Positions 9,156-17,391 of a stretch of 64,000 nt of DNA are shown here, piece by piece. Within the stretch, counting starts at the first letter, position 1, and the number at the start of each line of letters is the position of its first letter. The stretch spans positions 38,535-102,534 of the IMG/VR virus record IMGVR_UViG_3300028563_000012, one strand, 5' to 3'. Below the pieces are notes generated by a model that did not search any database, was not told the origin of the DNA, and saw only the letters and a program-made list of their open reading frames with translations. Made by a program: the position numbers and the translations under genes. This DNA comes from a virus.

Positions 9156-9983
9156 TCACACTCCAAGATTGGCAACGATCAGGTTGCTGGTGCCCTGCAA
9201 GATGAACTTCTGCGAAACCCAAGCCAGGCCGTTCCATCCCCAGCGCTTGCTCCATGAGTTGCCAACCAGGCCTTCCACTTCACCTTTGGCATTGGTACGA
9301 TAGCCAAGGCTGTAAATCCAGTGATCGAAGTCGGTGCCGCAGAAGTCAAGGACTTTGGATCCATTTGGATCGGAGAATCCTTGGAACGTGTTGCCGCTGG
9401 CCGCGACTGCATGCATGACCGTGTGACCACTCGAAAGCGCTTGCTTGTATTGGGTGAGCTTGTTTTGCCCCTCATCGATGGCGTTGAAACCGAGCAATGG
9501 GATTTTGAGACAAGACTCTAACTCGCCCAACTTCAGCTCATCGTTGACGTGTGCGTCAAGATGGCTGCTGTAATCAGGTGAATCGGCTGTCCGGCCGCCA
9601 TCAACATCGCCTTCTAGCGCAATGCCCCAAAGTCCAAGCGAGCGTGTGACTGAGTTGGGCATCGCTCCGTCATCTTGCAACGGGACGTCAGGGTTAATGC
9701 GGTCAATGGCGCGCCCGAGCGCGTAGATGATGCGTGGAGCAGGAGGCTTGGCAAGCGGTTTGTCGTGCGCGGACATGGTGATGTCAACGCCGCCAGCAGT
9801 CCCGTGCCCCGTACACGAGCCTGTTTGATCTTGGTCCCAAATCGACCGCAGAAACTTCAGCAGGTTCGCTGCAGCAGGAGCCGACAATCTGGCAGCAGCC
9901 AGCAGATGGAACCCATTGTACTTGTGACCAATTGGATCCGGGATGTAGCCTCGACCTTTGAGAGGGGTTGCTTGTGGGCTCAT
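9156..9983 (-). CDS. Papain-like (C1-type) cysteine peptidase
   Basis: The 275-residue protein carries the papain triad in order: QTGSCTGHG with Cys57 and the oxyanion Gln53, DHWIYSLGY with His221, and VGNSWSKRWGWNG with Asn242. The NSW..WG.NG block is characteristic of the C1A family. No signal peptide is visible. C1-type peptidases are uncommon in phages; beside a lipoprotein, membrane proteins and a muramidase it could cut peptidoglycan cross-links or host proteins, or process a virion protein. GGAG stands 8 nt before the ATG. The substrate is inferred only. Confidence 0.85.
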   Translation of the reverse strand: MSPQATPLKGRGYIPDPIGHKYNGFHLLAAARLSAPAAANLLKFLRSIWDQDQTGSCTGHGTAGGVDITMSAHDKPLAKPPAPRIIYALGRAIDRINPDVPLQDDGAMPNSVTRSLGLWGIALEGDVDGGRTADSPDYSSHLDAHVNDELKLGELESCLKIPLLGFNAIDEGQNKLTQYKQALSSGHTVMHAVAASGNTFQGFSDPNGSKVLDFCGTDFDHWIYSLGYRTNAKGEVEGLVGNSWSKRWGWNGLAWVSQKFILQGTSNLIVANLGV

Positions 9984-10028
9984 ATTCGTGACTCCTGTGC
10001 AGTTGGTTGATTGTGATCAAAGCCAAGC

Positions 10029-10775
10029 TTATTGAAGCTTGTCCTTGTATTCTGCGTTCACGGCTTGTCGCAATTTTTCTTTCGCATCGGCCGATAGCGC
10101 TGTGGCACCAAGTTGGGCATGTTCCGCGGCGGGACAACTTGCCAATCCTGCCTGGGCTGCAGCGAAGCATGTGATCACGTCATCAGGCCAAGTCGAACCA
10201 GCGGCCGCGTGGATGCACGGCAAGACATTGGTCCAAGCCGCAGCAATGGTGCTGCATTGGCTGACGATTTGGATCAGCTGTCCTGAGTCCTTGACTGTGG
10301 TGATTGATGCGCAAGCGATTTGGGCCTCATGCTTTTGCCACCAAGCACACCCGCCAAGCGTCGATACCGACACCCCCAATATCAACATGGTGGTTATTTT
10401 GGTGATTGTGTCGGTCTGCAGGGTGCCACCCATGTTAAGTCCAACCTTCATCAAGATGCTGAGAAGCACAACGATGCCGCCAGTTTGTGCCCAATGTATG
10501 TGGCCCGCAACAGCAAGGCCGAAGTTGGCAAAGCTGACCATCACGCAGCTCCAAAATTCAGTCGTCTTGAAGACGCTCTTAGGATCCGCGCCTTGCAGAT
10601 ACTTGGTCAACGTCCGTGCCGCCAAGTAGATCACGGCAATTCCCGCACCGGCAAGCCCTGCCCAGGTTGGTGAGATGGAGCCTGACATGGCAGAATAGGT
10701 GTCGATGATGTAGCCAAGAATGGCAAGGATGATGGCGGCGGCTTTTGGCCCTTGTGATGTTTTGACTGCGTCCAT
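10029..10775 (-). CDS. Multi-pass membrane protein (holin-like) joined to a lipoprotein-like tail
   Basis: The first 140 of 248 residues hold about four hydrophobic segments (AAAIILAILGYII, AGLAGAGIAVIYLA, SCVMVSFANFGLAVAG, GIVVLLSILMKVGL), as in holins. A fifth segment, MLILGVSVSTLGGC, ends in a lipobox-like STLGGC and is followed by a soluble Cys-containing helical domain ending KLRQAVNAEYKDKLQ. It reads like a holin fused to a lipoprotein. An ATG at 10386-10388 begins the lipoprotein-like part but has no Shine-Dalgarno, so one continuous product is preferred. The main start has GGAGG. Neighbours are the papain-like peptidase and the LamG-type fibre proteins. Confidence 0.65.
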   Translation of the reverse strand: MDAVKTSQGPKAAAIILAILGYIIDTYSAMSGSISPTWAGLAGAGIAVIYLAARTLTKYLQGADPKSVFKTTEFWSCVMVSFANFGLAVAGHIHWAQTGGIVVLLSILMKVGLNMGGTLQTDTITKITTMLILGVSVSTLGGCAWWQKHEAQIACASITTVKDSGQLIQIVSQCSTIAAAWTNVLPCIHAAAGSTWPDDVITCFAAAQAGLASCPAAEHAQLGATALSADAKEKLRQAVNAEYKDKLQ

Positions 10776-10828
10776 GGGAAACCTCCTGTTGGCCTATTCT
10801 AAGTCTTTCGTTGTTTGTTCCATCTCTG

Positions 10829-11647
10829 CTAGTGCCTTTTGGCGCCCATCCTCCACAATTCTTGCAGGTATGCTTGCGAGCGTGCAACTTGCTCAATCCA
10901 AACAGGCCCGTAGCACAGATCAATACCCTCATTCCAAAGCGGATCTGGAAGGCCAAAAACCCATGGGCAAGCATTGGCGCCCGTTTGCCATGGGATGGCC
11001 CCGGTAAGCGTGTTGTTGCCCAATTCGACACCATTAACGTACAACCGTATGTGCGATCCATCGTACGTAAGTGACAAAAGCGCCCATTCACAAAATGGGA
11101 CACGATTGTGATCAACTTTGACAAATATTGGTGCCACTGTCCCATCGAACGTCATGTTGGCGCCTCGTTGGGCGATGCTCATGTGCACAACTTGATACGG
11201 GGATACCCAAGTTGACGGACGAAACGGTTTGGAAATTATGCGCCCATCATTGTCGCCTGGACGAAAGTACGTTTGGACAAATACCCAAACAGATAATGTC
11301 AAATAGTTTGGCGGTTCGAATGCCCCAACAGCTGTCAGCATTCGCAAATTCTGCGTCGTTCCTGGTGAGTAGATGCCGCCGCTGAATTGTTGCTCTCCAA
11401 ACGGACCAACAACGCCAGGAATCGGCGTCCCCAAGTTGATCGTCAGGTCATTGGTCCCTGTGATTTCGTTTTTGAAAGATGTTGCTGTTGATGGCTCTTT
11501 GAACAAGAACAACGCAAGTGTGTCTGAGTCATGCGGTGCAGGGATGTCGTAAAGCTTCACAAGCGCCGTAGAAGGGCCAGGGCCACGCAGGCTCCCAATG
11601 GATGTTCCCCAAGCAGATGAGCCTTTTCTGTAAACATCACCTTTCAT
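10829..11647 (-). CDS. LamG/concanavalin-like fibre protein, paralogue A
   Basis: This 272-residue protein has a laminin-G/concanavalin jelly-roll: LALFLFKEPS, NYLTLSVWVFVQTYF, CEWALLSLTYDGSHIRLYVNG and PVWIEQVARS. These folds bind sugars or peptides and are common on tail fibres. The N-terminus (MKGDVYRKGSSAWG..IGSL.GPG) is the second half of the short fibre module present in the upstream genes. It is a paralogue of the next gene upstream, which overlaps it by one base (TGATG). AAAGG lies just before the ATG. Likely an adhesion subunit; the ligand is unknown. Confidence 0.72.
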   Translation of the reverse strand: MKGDVYRKGSSAWGTSIGSLRGPGPSTALVKLYDIPAPHDSDTLALFLFKEPSTATSFKNEITGTNDLTINLGTPIPGVVGPFGEQQFSGGIYSPGTTQNLRMLTAVGAFEPPNYLTLSVWVFVQTYFRPGDNDGRIISKPFRPSTWVSPYQVVHMSIAQRGANMTFDGTVAPIFVKVDHNRVPFCEWALLSLTYDGSHIRLYVNGVELGNNTLTGAIPWQTGANACPWVFGLPDPLWNEGIDLCYGPVWIEQVARSQAYLQELWRMGAKRH

Positions 11648-12471
11648 CAGAACCTTTTCGCGGCCCGTTTGTAACAGGTCCCAAGATCACTGACGCTGCG
11701 TGCAACTTGTTCGATCCAAACAGGCCCGATGCGTGCATCCAAGCCTGCGCTTGCCACACCAACGGGTTCACCAATAACCCATGGGCAAGCATTGACACCC
11801 GAAGACCAAGGGATAACCCCGGTGCGGCTGGCTGTGCTGACCTGTTGACCGTTCACGTAAAGCTTCACACTTGCCCCATCGTACGTGAGCGACAACATGG
11901 CCCATTCAAACAAAGGCACCAAACGCTCATTCACAGACACTGCGGTCGATCCAATTTGGGCTTTCAACACCCCGGTGGAATCAAACCAGATTGCGACCAC
12001 ACGATATGGTGATGCCCATGCTGATGGGTGGTATGGTTTGGTGAGCAGATTCCCATCACCAGTTGCTCGCCGATAGTTGTGCAAAAACACCCACAAGTTC
12101 AACGTTATGCTTGTTGGAGGCTCGAATGCGCCCACTGATGTTGTGACTATGGCAACGTCTTCCAAATAGCCATTGGTGAAAATGGCGCCGCTTGGGCTTG
12201 AAGGGCTTGATGGGTATCCAAACGGGCCAACGCACCCCAAGTGGAGTGTTCCAGCTGTCTGGTGCAAGTCGTTCGCTGATGTGATGGCATTTTGGAAGGA
12301 GCTTCCAGATGTCTCGTTGAACAAGTAAAGCGCAAGCGTATCACTGTCTGATGGCGTCGGCTGGTTCGCGCCGTAAAGCGGCACATATATTGTGGCAGGC
12401 GGAGGGCTGGCAATGTTTTCCAACGGGCTGCCCCATCCAGCCTCCGTTTTTCTGTAGAGATCGCCACGCAT
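11647..12471 (-). CDS. LamG/concanavalin-like fibre protein, paralogue B
   Basis: The 274-residue product is colinear with the following gene: same N-terminal half-module (MRGDLYRKTEAGWGSPLENI), then SDTLALYLFNETSGSSF, TSITLNLWVFLHNY, FEWAMLSLTYDGASVKLYVNG and GPVWIEQVARS. A tandem gene duplication followed by divergence is the simplest reading. AGGTTG precedes the ATG. The gene comes 12 nt after the collagen-like fibre gene, so several alternative sugar-binding tips may be made from one transcript. Confidence 0.72.
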   Translation of the reverse strand: MRGDLYRKTEAGWGSPLENIASPPPATIYVPLYGANQPTPSDSDTLALYLFNETSGSSFQNAITSANDLHQTAGTLHLGCVGPFGYPSSPSSPSGAIFTNGYLEDVAIVTTSVGAFEPPTSITLNLWVFLHNYRRATGDGNLLTKPYHPSAWASPYRVVAIWFDSTGVLKAQIGSTAVSVNERLVPLFEWAMLSLTYDGASVKLYVNGQQVSTASRTGVIPWSSGVNACPWVIGEPVGVASAGLDARIGPVWIEQVARSVSDLGTCYKRAAKRF

Positions 12472-12483
12472 CTTGCAACCTAA

Positions 12484-14235
12484 TCACAGCGAATGGCAAG
12501 CAGATGTGACCAATGATGACACCGTTGCGCCCGAGTACACTGTGGAATCTATGCGCACATCCTCAATCAGACCATACCATTGACGGGTGGTGGTTCCGTA
12601 GTCAGCACCGATGACGTATGCCCCGTGTGTGCTCCAATAGAGCGCTGTGTTTGCTGCCGTCGTGCCTGTGCTCACGGCATAACCATCGACGTAGCCAACA
12701 ATTGCGCCAGTTGAGTATTTATATGTGAATCCGATATGGTGCCAAGTTCCAACAAACAAATTCTCAGTCACCCCAAGGCTGACACCCGTTTCAACTCCTG
12801 ATGGTTGCGTCCAAAAGTCGAAATACCACTGATTGGTGTTGTTGCCGTTGCCGTTGAAGCGCATACACCAAGCATAAGAACCTCCAGATGAGTTTTGCTC
12901 TTTCCCTAGCAGAATCGCCCACTGTGCGCTGAAGACAACTTTGACCCAAGCGAAAACGCTGAGATCGTTGGATTCGCCAAGAGACGTCGTGGTTGTCCGA
13001 AGCAATCCCTTGTTGTCAGATGAAACAGCCTCAAGAGCAGCAGCCGTGCCGTATGCGCCATTGCGGCGCGTAACGTTGGCTGTGCTGTATACGCTGAGGG
13101 CGAGCGTCCCGGCTGTACCGATGTTAGCAAAAGGTGGACCGCTGGTGAAATCCCAATAGATTGGAACACTGCTGTAACTTGGCCTTGTTGGTGTGCAACC
13201 ACCCCCGCTTCCCGCGGGCGTGGCCCATGCTCCCGAGCCGTTCAGAAAGTGCGCAGCGTTGCCGTCGCCCTGTGGAGCAAAACCTGGCAGACTTGTCGTC
13301 ATGTTTTGGCCCGTGGCTGTCGTGATGCTCAGCAGAGATGCAGGGACGTTGGCCAATACGGCCTTGGGGCTGTTTGATGTCGAGACGCTGGTTGCTGTCG
13401 TGGTGACGGTGCCTGAACTCCAAGCCACGTTGCCATCAGCGTACAATGTCACAGCAGGCCCGGCTGGCCCTGTTGGGCCCTGGATGTTGCCGTTCAACGT
13501 CCAACTTCCGCCCGCGCCGCCCGCGCCGAGCGAGTAGACATTCCCAACGGCTCCACCGCCCGCGCTGGTTTCGAGATAGTAGTCACCAGAGACAGAACCA
13601 CCAACGCTCGATGGAGGGTTGGCGCCCGTCCACCACTTCGCGCCAGGCGTCCCGTTTGTGCCATTGGTTCCGTTAGTTCCGTTTGTGCCAGTTGTCCCTG
13701 TGGCACCCTTGATGTTGCCGACGGAGCTGCCCCAACTTCCGCCCGTTCCGGTCATCGTGTAGACATCGCCAGTCGTGGTGTTGAGATAGTAGTCGCCCGA
13801 GATCGATCCGCCCACGCCGCTGGGCACCCCTGCAGCTTCCCACCACTTCGATCCAGGTGCGCCATTCGTTCCATTGGCCCCATTGGTCCCGTTTGTGCCA
13901 TTGGTTCCAGGCGATCCATTGGTTCCGTTTGTGCCGTTAGTTCCCGATGGCCCTTTGATGTTGGCTATGGCGCCGCCGCCCCACGTGCCGCTGGCATGCT
14001 GCCAAACATTCCCAGTTGCTGTATCAAGGTACAGGTCACCATCATTTGCGCTCACCGCTGGTGCCCCGCTGCCGGTGAACCAGTGATTTGCTGTCCCACC
14101 AGGGATGAGCGACGGGTCAATGGTTCCAGCCGGGCACGACGTCCGCACAAATTGCTGATAGCACGTGGCGTGTGAAAATGAATCCACAAGCAGAGACAAC
14201 AATACTCCACCCAATACGGCAAACGTCTTTTTCAT
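12484..14235 (-). CDS. Exported collagen-like fibre protein with LamG tip
   Basis: The 583-residue protein has an N-terminal Sec signal (MKKTFAVLGGVLLSLLVDS, cleavage expected near FSHATC). Three copies of a fibre module follow (W..G..AP.....GD.YLDTATG.VW....G.WG....NIKGP.G), separated by collagen-like Gly-Thr-Asn triplets. A C-terminal LamG domain of about 200 residues (NDLSVFAWVKVVFSAQWAIL, GTWHHIGFTYKYSTGAIVGYVDG, YGLIEDVRIDS) completes it. The start ATG at 14233-14235 has GGAGG 8 nt upstream and overlaps the previous stop as ATGA. A signal peptide on a fibre-like protein is unusual: it may be exported to the cell surface rather than built into the tail. Confidence 0.78.
   Translation of the reverse strand: MKKTFAVLGGVLLSLLVDSFSHATCYQQFVRTSCPAGTIDPSLIPGGTANHWFTGSGAPAVSANDGDLYLDTATGNVWQHASGTWGGGAIANIKGPSGTNGTNGTNGSPGTNGTNGTNGANGTNGAPGSKWWEAAGVPSGVGGSISGDYYLNTTTGDVYTMTGTGGSWGSSVGNIKGATGTTGTNGTNGTNGTNGTPGAKWWTGANPPSSVGGSVSGDYYLETSAGGGAVGNVYSLGAGGAGGSWTLNGNIQGPTGPAGPAVTLYADGNVAWSSGTVTTTATSVSTSNSPKAVLANVPASLLSITTATGQNMTTSLPGFAPQGDGNAAHFLNGSGAWATPAGSGGGCTPTRPSYSSVPIYWDFTSGPPFANIGTAGTLALSVYSTANVTRRNGAYGTAAALEAVSSDNKGLLRTTTTSLGESNDLSVFAWVKVVFSAQWAILLGKEQNSSGGSYAWCMRFNGNGNNTNQWYFDFWTQPSGVETGVSLGVTENLFVGTWHHIGFTYKYSTGAIVGYVDGYAVSTGTTAANTALYWSTHGAYVIGADYGTTTRQWYGLIEDVRIDSTVYSGATVSSLVTSACHSL
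13640..13707 (-). repeat. Collagen-like Gly-Thr-Asn triplet repeat, block 2
   Basis: Short tandem repeats of a 9-nt unit encode GTNGTNG... between the second and third fibre modules of the exported fibre protein. Such arrays form triple helices and change length easily by slippage. Confidence 0.85.
13855..13950 (-). repeat. Collagen-like Gly-Thr-Asn triplet repeat, block 1
   Basis: A longer run of GTNGTNG/GSPG/GANG triplets lies between the first and second fibre modules of the same protein. Together with block 2 it forms two rod segments. Confidence 0.85.
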
Positions 14236-15212
14236 CCTGCAGATCCTCCAATGTACTTCCAATAAGGTGATCCCGTTCCTGTCAAAAAGGCGCGCAGGTG
14301 AATCTCCTCACCGGCCGGGACTTCCCATGATGGGTAACTTCCTCCAACAAATGCCCCTTTGATTGGAGCAAGACTCGTTGTCCCCAAACTTGTCACAGCC
14401 ATATCAGCAGTGAATGTCAGAGATATGTCTGTTCCATCATGGACACTAGATGGGACTTCGACGCCAATCAACGGGCCTGTCCCTGAAACTTTCAGTTTTC
14501 GGGCTGTTGCAAATCCAGAAATGCCGCCACTTGAAATGCTGACAGCTGTGAAAGCTTCATCCGCGCCGCCAGATCCAGACATGCCTGCAGGGCCTTGGAT
14601 GTTCCCAACCGGTGATCCCCAAGTCGATGGGCCTTTTTGGTAAACATCACCATTCGACATGTCCAGATAGAAATCATCACGCACACCAAGCGTGCCGGCG
14701 GGAACGCCGGTGCCTTCGTACCATGCGGTGGGAGCAACCCGGTCACCAGGATCTGTCGTTCCCAAGTCAAGATAGAAATCTCCAACAGAGCCAAGCATCC
14801 CAGACGGAACGCCATCACCAGTCAACCAATTGCTGCCATCAGAAAATGTTATCCAATCTGTGGTGGCTGGCCCTGATTTGCCCCAAAAAGCAACATGCAA
14901 TCCGGAAATTGGATCCAATTGCTGAGCAACAGATGGCATCGGGCGATCCAAGCCAACTCTTGGAGGATCTACGGTCGAATCTGTGGTTGTTGGATCAAAG
15001 ATGATTGCTTCCCAAACCAAGGCATGTTTTGCGATCTTGAAGCCGGCAATCTCGGCCACCAGCTTTGTGAAAGCGGATGTGATGATTTTTTGCTGCTCAA
15101 GCGGCAATTGCATGTAATCGGCAGGCAATCCAGACAGAAATGCCACACCAGCATCAGACTGCGCGTCACAAGTCTCATCGCCAATCAGCTTGCCTATTGG
15201 GTTGTCTGCCAT
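14232..15212 (-). CDS. Fibre-like protein with the GDFYLD...GDVY module
   Basis: This 326-residue protein starts with a helical region (LEQQKIITSAFTKLVAEIAGF) that could bind the hub or baseplate. Two copies of the shared fibre module follow (GDFYLDLGTTDPGD, then GDFYLDMSNGDVYQKGPSTWG and a VGNIQGPAG end). The C-terminal 120 residues are beta-rich (LTFTADMAVTSLGTTSLAPIKG, EEIHLRAFLTGTGSPYW). No enzymatic motif is seen. It lies directly after the gp5-like hub gene and overlaps the exported fibre gene by ATGA, so it may be the true tail-attached member of the cluster. Confidence 0.68.
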   Translation of the reverse strand: MADNPIGKLIGDETCDAQSDAGVAFLSGLPADYMQLPLEQQKIITSAFTKLVAEIAGFKIAKHALVWEAIIFDPTTTDSTVDPPRVGLDRPMPSVAQQLDPISGLHVAFWGKSGPATTDWITFSDGSNWLTGDGVPSGMLGSVGDFYLDLGTTDPGDRVAPTAWYEGTGVPAGTLGVRDDFYLDMSNGDVYQKGPSTWGSPVGNIQGPAGMSGSGGADEAFTAVSISSGGISGFATARKLKVSGTGPLIGVEVPSSVHDGTDISLTFTADMAVTSLGTTSLAPIKGAFVGGSYPSWEVPAGEEIHLRAFLTGTGSPYWKYIGGSAG

Positions 15213-15213
15213 G

Positions 15214-15969
15214 CTACTTCAACCATCCTAGCAGCGAGAGGAATGCCTCATCAGCACCCTCTGTGAGCAGCTCGTTGATATCAACCACAGCTTGGGCAAG
15301 ACCGGGCTGCAACCCGGACAATGGCCCTTGGGCCGCTGCTTGCATGGACGTCAAATCCATGGAAAGTTTCTGAAGCAACGTGCTGAGCTTGTCCCAAAAT
15401 AACGTGCCTTTTACCATCTTTTGATCAGCCTGGTCGCCGCCAACCCGGATCTTGCCATCAATCACATCCAAGATGGTGTTGTTGAGATCAAACTTGATTT
15501 TGTCTGGTGTGATTGTTATGGTGTCTTTGGATTCTTGGCGCCCGAGTGTGATGGACTGCGCCTTCTCATCGAGGATGAGCATCAACCCGCCCTTGGACAC
15601 GAAGCCACGGCGCTGAGGGTAGTTGGTCAGAAGCGCTTTGGGCAGCGGCATCCCGTTCTGCTGGCCTGTTGGAGGCGCATGCCGCCATCGCAACCCTGGA
15701 TTCAGCATGAAGCGCTCGCCCTTGTACTGATCCAACCCAACGTCGGTCACATCTACCATGACTTCAACGGTTGAGCCGACGTCTGGCATGAAGAGCATTG
15801 CTGCTCCGCCGAGGCTGCTGAAGGCATTCGAATCGGGCACAGCCCAATGCGGCAACTCCGTGGCTGCTCCCACCAGTGATTGGCAACGCACTTTGAGCCG
15901 TCCGCGTTTTTCGGGATCCGTGATGTTGGTCACGATGGCATAATGCGACTCTGTGATCGTGCCGCTCAA
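15214..15969 (-). CDS. gp5/gpV-like baseplate hub spike protein (OB fold)
   Basis: The N-terminal 100 residues match the gp5/VgrG OB domain: YAIVTNITDPEKRGRLKVRC, ELPHWAVPD and PDVGSTVEVMVDV. A repetitive beta segment (TITLGRQESKDTITITPDKIKF) suggests a short beta-helix needle, then a helical tail. This protein would sit at the tip of the tube and pierce the envelope. No lysozyme domain is inserted, unlike T4 gp5. The start is a TTG at 15967-15969 overlapping the previous stop (TTGA), with AAGGTG 8 nt upstream. It is paired with the gpD-like gene, as in PBSX and P2. Confidence 0.82.
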   Translation of the reverse strand: MSGTITESHYAIVTNITDPEKRGRLKVRCQSLVGAATELPHWAVPDSNAFSSLGGAAMLFMPDVGSTVEVMVDVTDVGLDQYKGERFMLNPGLRWRHAPPTGQQNGMPLPKALLTNYPQRRGFVSKGGLMLILDEKAQSITLGRQESKDTITITPDKIKFDLNNTILDVIDGKIRVGGDQADQKMVKGTLFWDKLSTLLQKLSMDLTSMQAAAQGPLSGLQPGLAQAVVDINELLTEGADEAFLSLLGWLK

Positions 15970-17390
15970 AACCGCATCACCTTGTTGGCTGTGAATTCAC
16001 ACGTGTACGGTGCTGGAGCGACCATGTGGCGCACACGTGTGAAGAAATACTCTCCATCAAGTTGGTCGCCAAGCCCGAGCAGCGTGTGTGTTTGGCGCGC
16101 TCGCAAGGTTTCGGTGCCGATGACGGATCCTTGTACGGTGATGAAATTGTCTTGGCGCTTCTTGAACCATTGCCAAAGGAATGCTGAGGCCTCATCCAGG
16201 TCGTTGAAGCGTCGGTTGGGAGGCACCGTCACGTCGATGGCGAAGCCGCCGGCCGCAATGCGCCAACGTGCTGCATTTTCGAATGCGTGGACCATCGCAT
16301 CCTTGGCCTTGCGCTTTAGCACATGCGAGGGTGATTCTCTGCGTGGCCGGTTGCTGTTGCGACGCACTGATGGGGGGTTCTCTGTGGCAGATGCCTTCGC
16401 CAGCAGGCCGCCACCGCGCGTGAAAAATGGGCTTTCAGCGCTGTCTTCATCACCGATGCTGTGCGATTCCCGAACTGACACCCATTGCTGGGCCTTGCCG
16501 TCCCAAATTAGAATGGTGGCCGCGGTGACGTTCTCATGCAACCCGTACTCAGGCATGGCATCGAGCAAGGTGCCCGTACCATTCACGCCGTACCTGAACA
16601 CATACATCGGCTTTTGGTCGTGCTGGACAGCTTTCCAATGAAGCACCCAAACGTTGCGTTGGGTGTCGTAATCCACCCAGGCATCACGGTCGTTCAGGTT
16701 GGCCAAGCCCTTGACGATTTCCCAATGGTTTTGGTTCTTCTTGAGGATCACATCCTCGTGTCTGTCTGTGTGATCAATATCAAGATGGAACGCATGTTGC
16801 TCGGCGATGGCAACAACGACATCACTGTGCCTGGCTTGGCTGAAGACTTGTCCAAGATTATCAGCACCACCGACGGGTTGCGAGACGATCGCCTTGGACT
16901 TTAGCCTGCTGCTCTTGATTGGGCTGGTGGCATGCGACATCTTCACGCTGGCATCATAACCCTTGACTTCCAACACCGGCATGCCTTCACGTGGAAAGCG
17001 TGGTAAGTGTTTCTGCCAGCACACCCGGCCGACAAAATTCCACTTGTGGCCAAGTTGTCCATATCCAACACTGAGTTGGGCCTCATTTTGATAACTTGGC
17101 TGGAATACCTTGTGCGTATTCCAATCAGGCCAATCAGGATCCACCAGCCCTGGGTTGGTGATGTTGATGCGCAACATGTCAGCCATGCCGATTGCGCTTT
17201 CATACTCGACTGATTCAATGTATTGGCTGATGTCTTGGCTGACAGTTATGCCGTTCACGTCCAAGCGGAAATTGGGCGCCAGGTCATCGCCGTCAACACG
17301 ATTCCCTGGCGCGCCCAAGTCTGGTTTGTCCAGTGATGTGCGTGCGGCCAACATGTTGGCCATTATCGGGGTGAATGAGAGAGGTGGCAT
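15966..17390 (-). CDS. gpD/gp27-like baseplate hub protein
   Basis: This 474-residue protein fits the late-control-D/gp27 family forming the trimeric hub between tube and spike. Diagnostic stretches are APNFRLDVNGITVSQDISQYI near the N-terminus, SVGYGQLGHKWNFVGRV, LEVKGYDASVKM and a C-terminal swivel-type strand region (GDQLDGEYFFTRVRHMV). A low-complexity basic insert (SVRRNSNRPRRESPSH) lies near residues 345-360. It overlaps the gp5-like gene by 4 nt and follows the LysM protein, the same order as XkdP-XkdQ. Confidence 0.82.
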   Translation of the reverse strand: MPPLSFTPIMANMLAARTSLDKPDLGAPGNRVDGDDLAPNFRLDVNGITVSQDISQYIESVEYESAIGMADMLRINITNPGLVDPDWPDWNTHKVFQPSYQNEAQLSVGYGQLGHKWNFVGRVCWQKHLPRFPREGMPVLEVKGYDASVKMSHATSPIKSSRLKSKAIVSQPVGGADNLGQVFSQARHSDVVVAIAEQHAFHLDIDHTDRHEDVILKKNQNHWEIVKGLANLNDRDAWVDYDTQRNVWVLHWKAVQHDQKPMYVFRYGVNGTGTLLDAMPEYGLHENVTAATILIWDGKAQQWVSVRESHSIGDEDSAESPFFTRGGGLLAKASATENPPSVRRNSNRPRRESPSHVLKRKAKDAMVHAFENAARWRIAAGGFAIDVTVPPNRRFNDLDEASAFLWQWFKKRQDNFITVQGSVIGTETLRARQTHTLLGLGDQLDGEYFFTRVRHMVAPAPYTCEFTANKVMRF

Positions 17391-17391
17391 G

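Noticed and set aside
10029-10388. A separate lipoprotein gene starting at the internal ATG 10386-10388
   Set aside because: No Shine-Dalgarno precedes it and the upstream frame continues without a stop; a fusion is the simpler reading.
13640-13950. CRISPR-like regular repeats
   Set aside because: The units are 9-nt Gly-Thr-Asn codon triplets in a reading frame, with no spacers.
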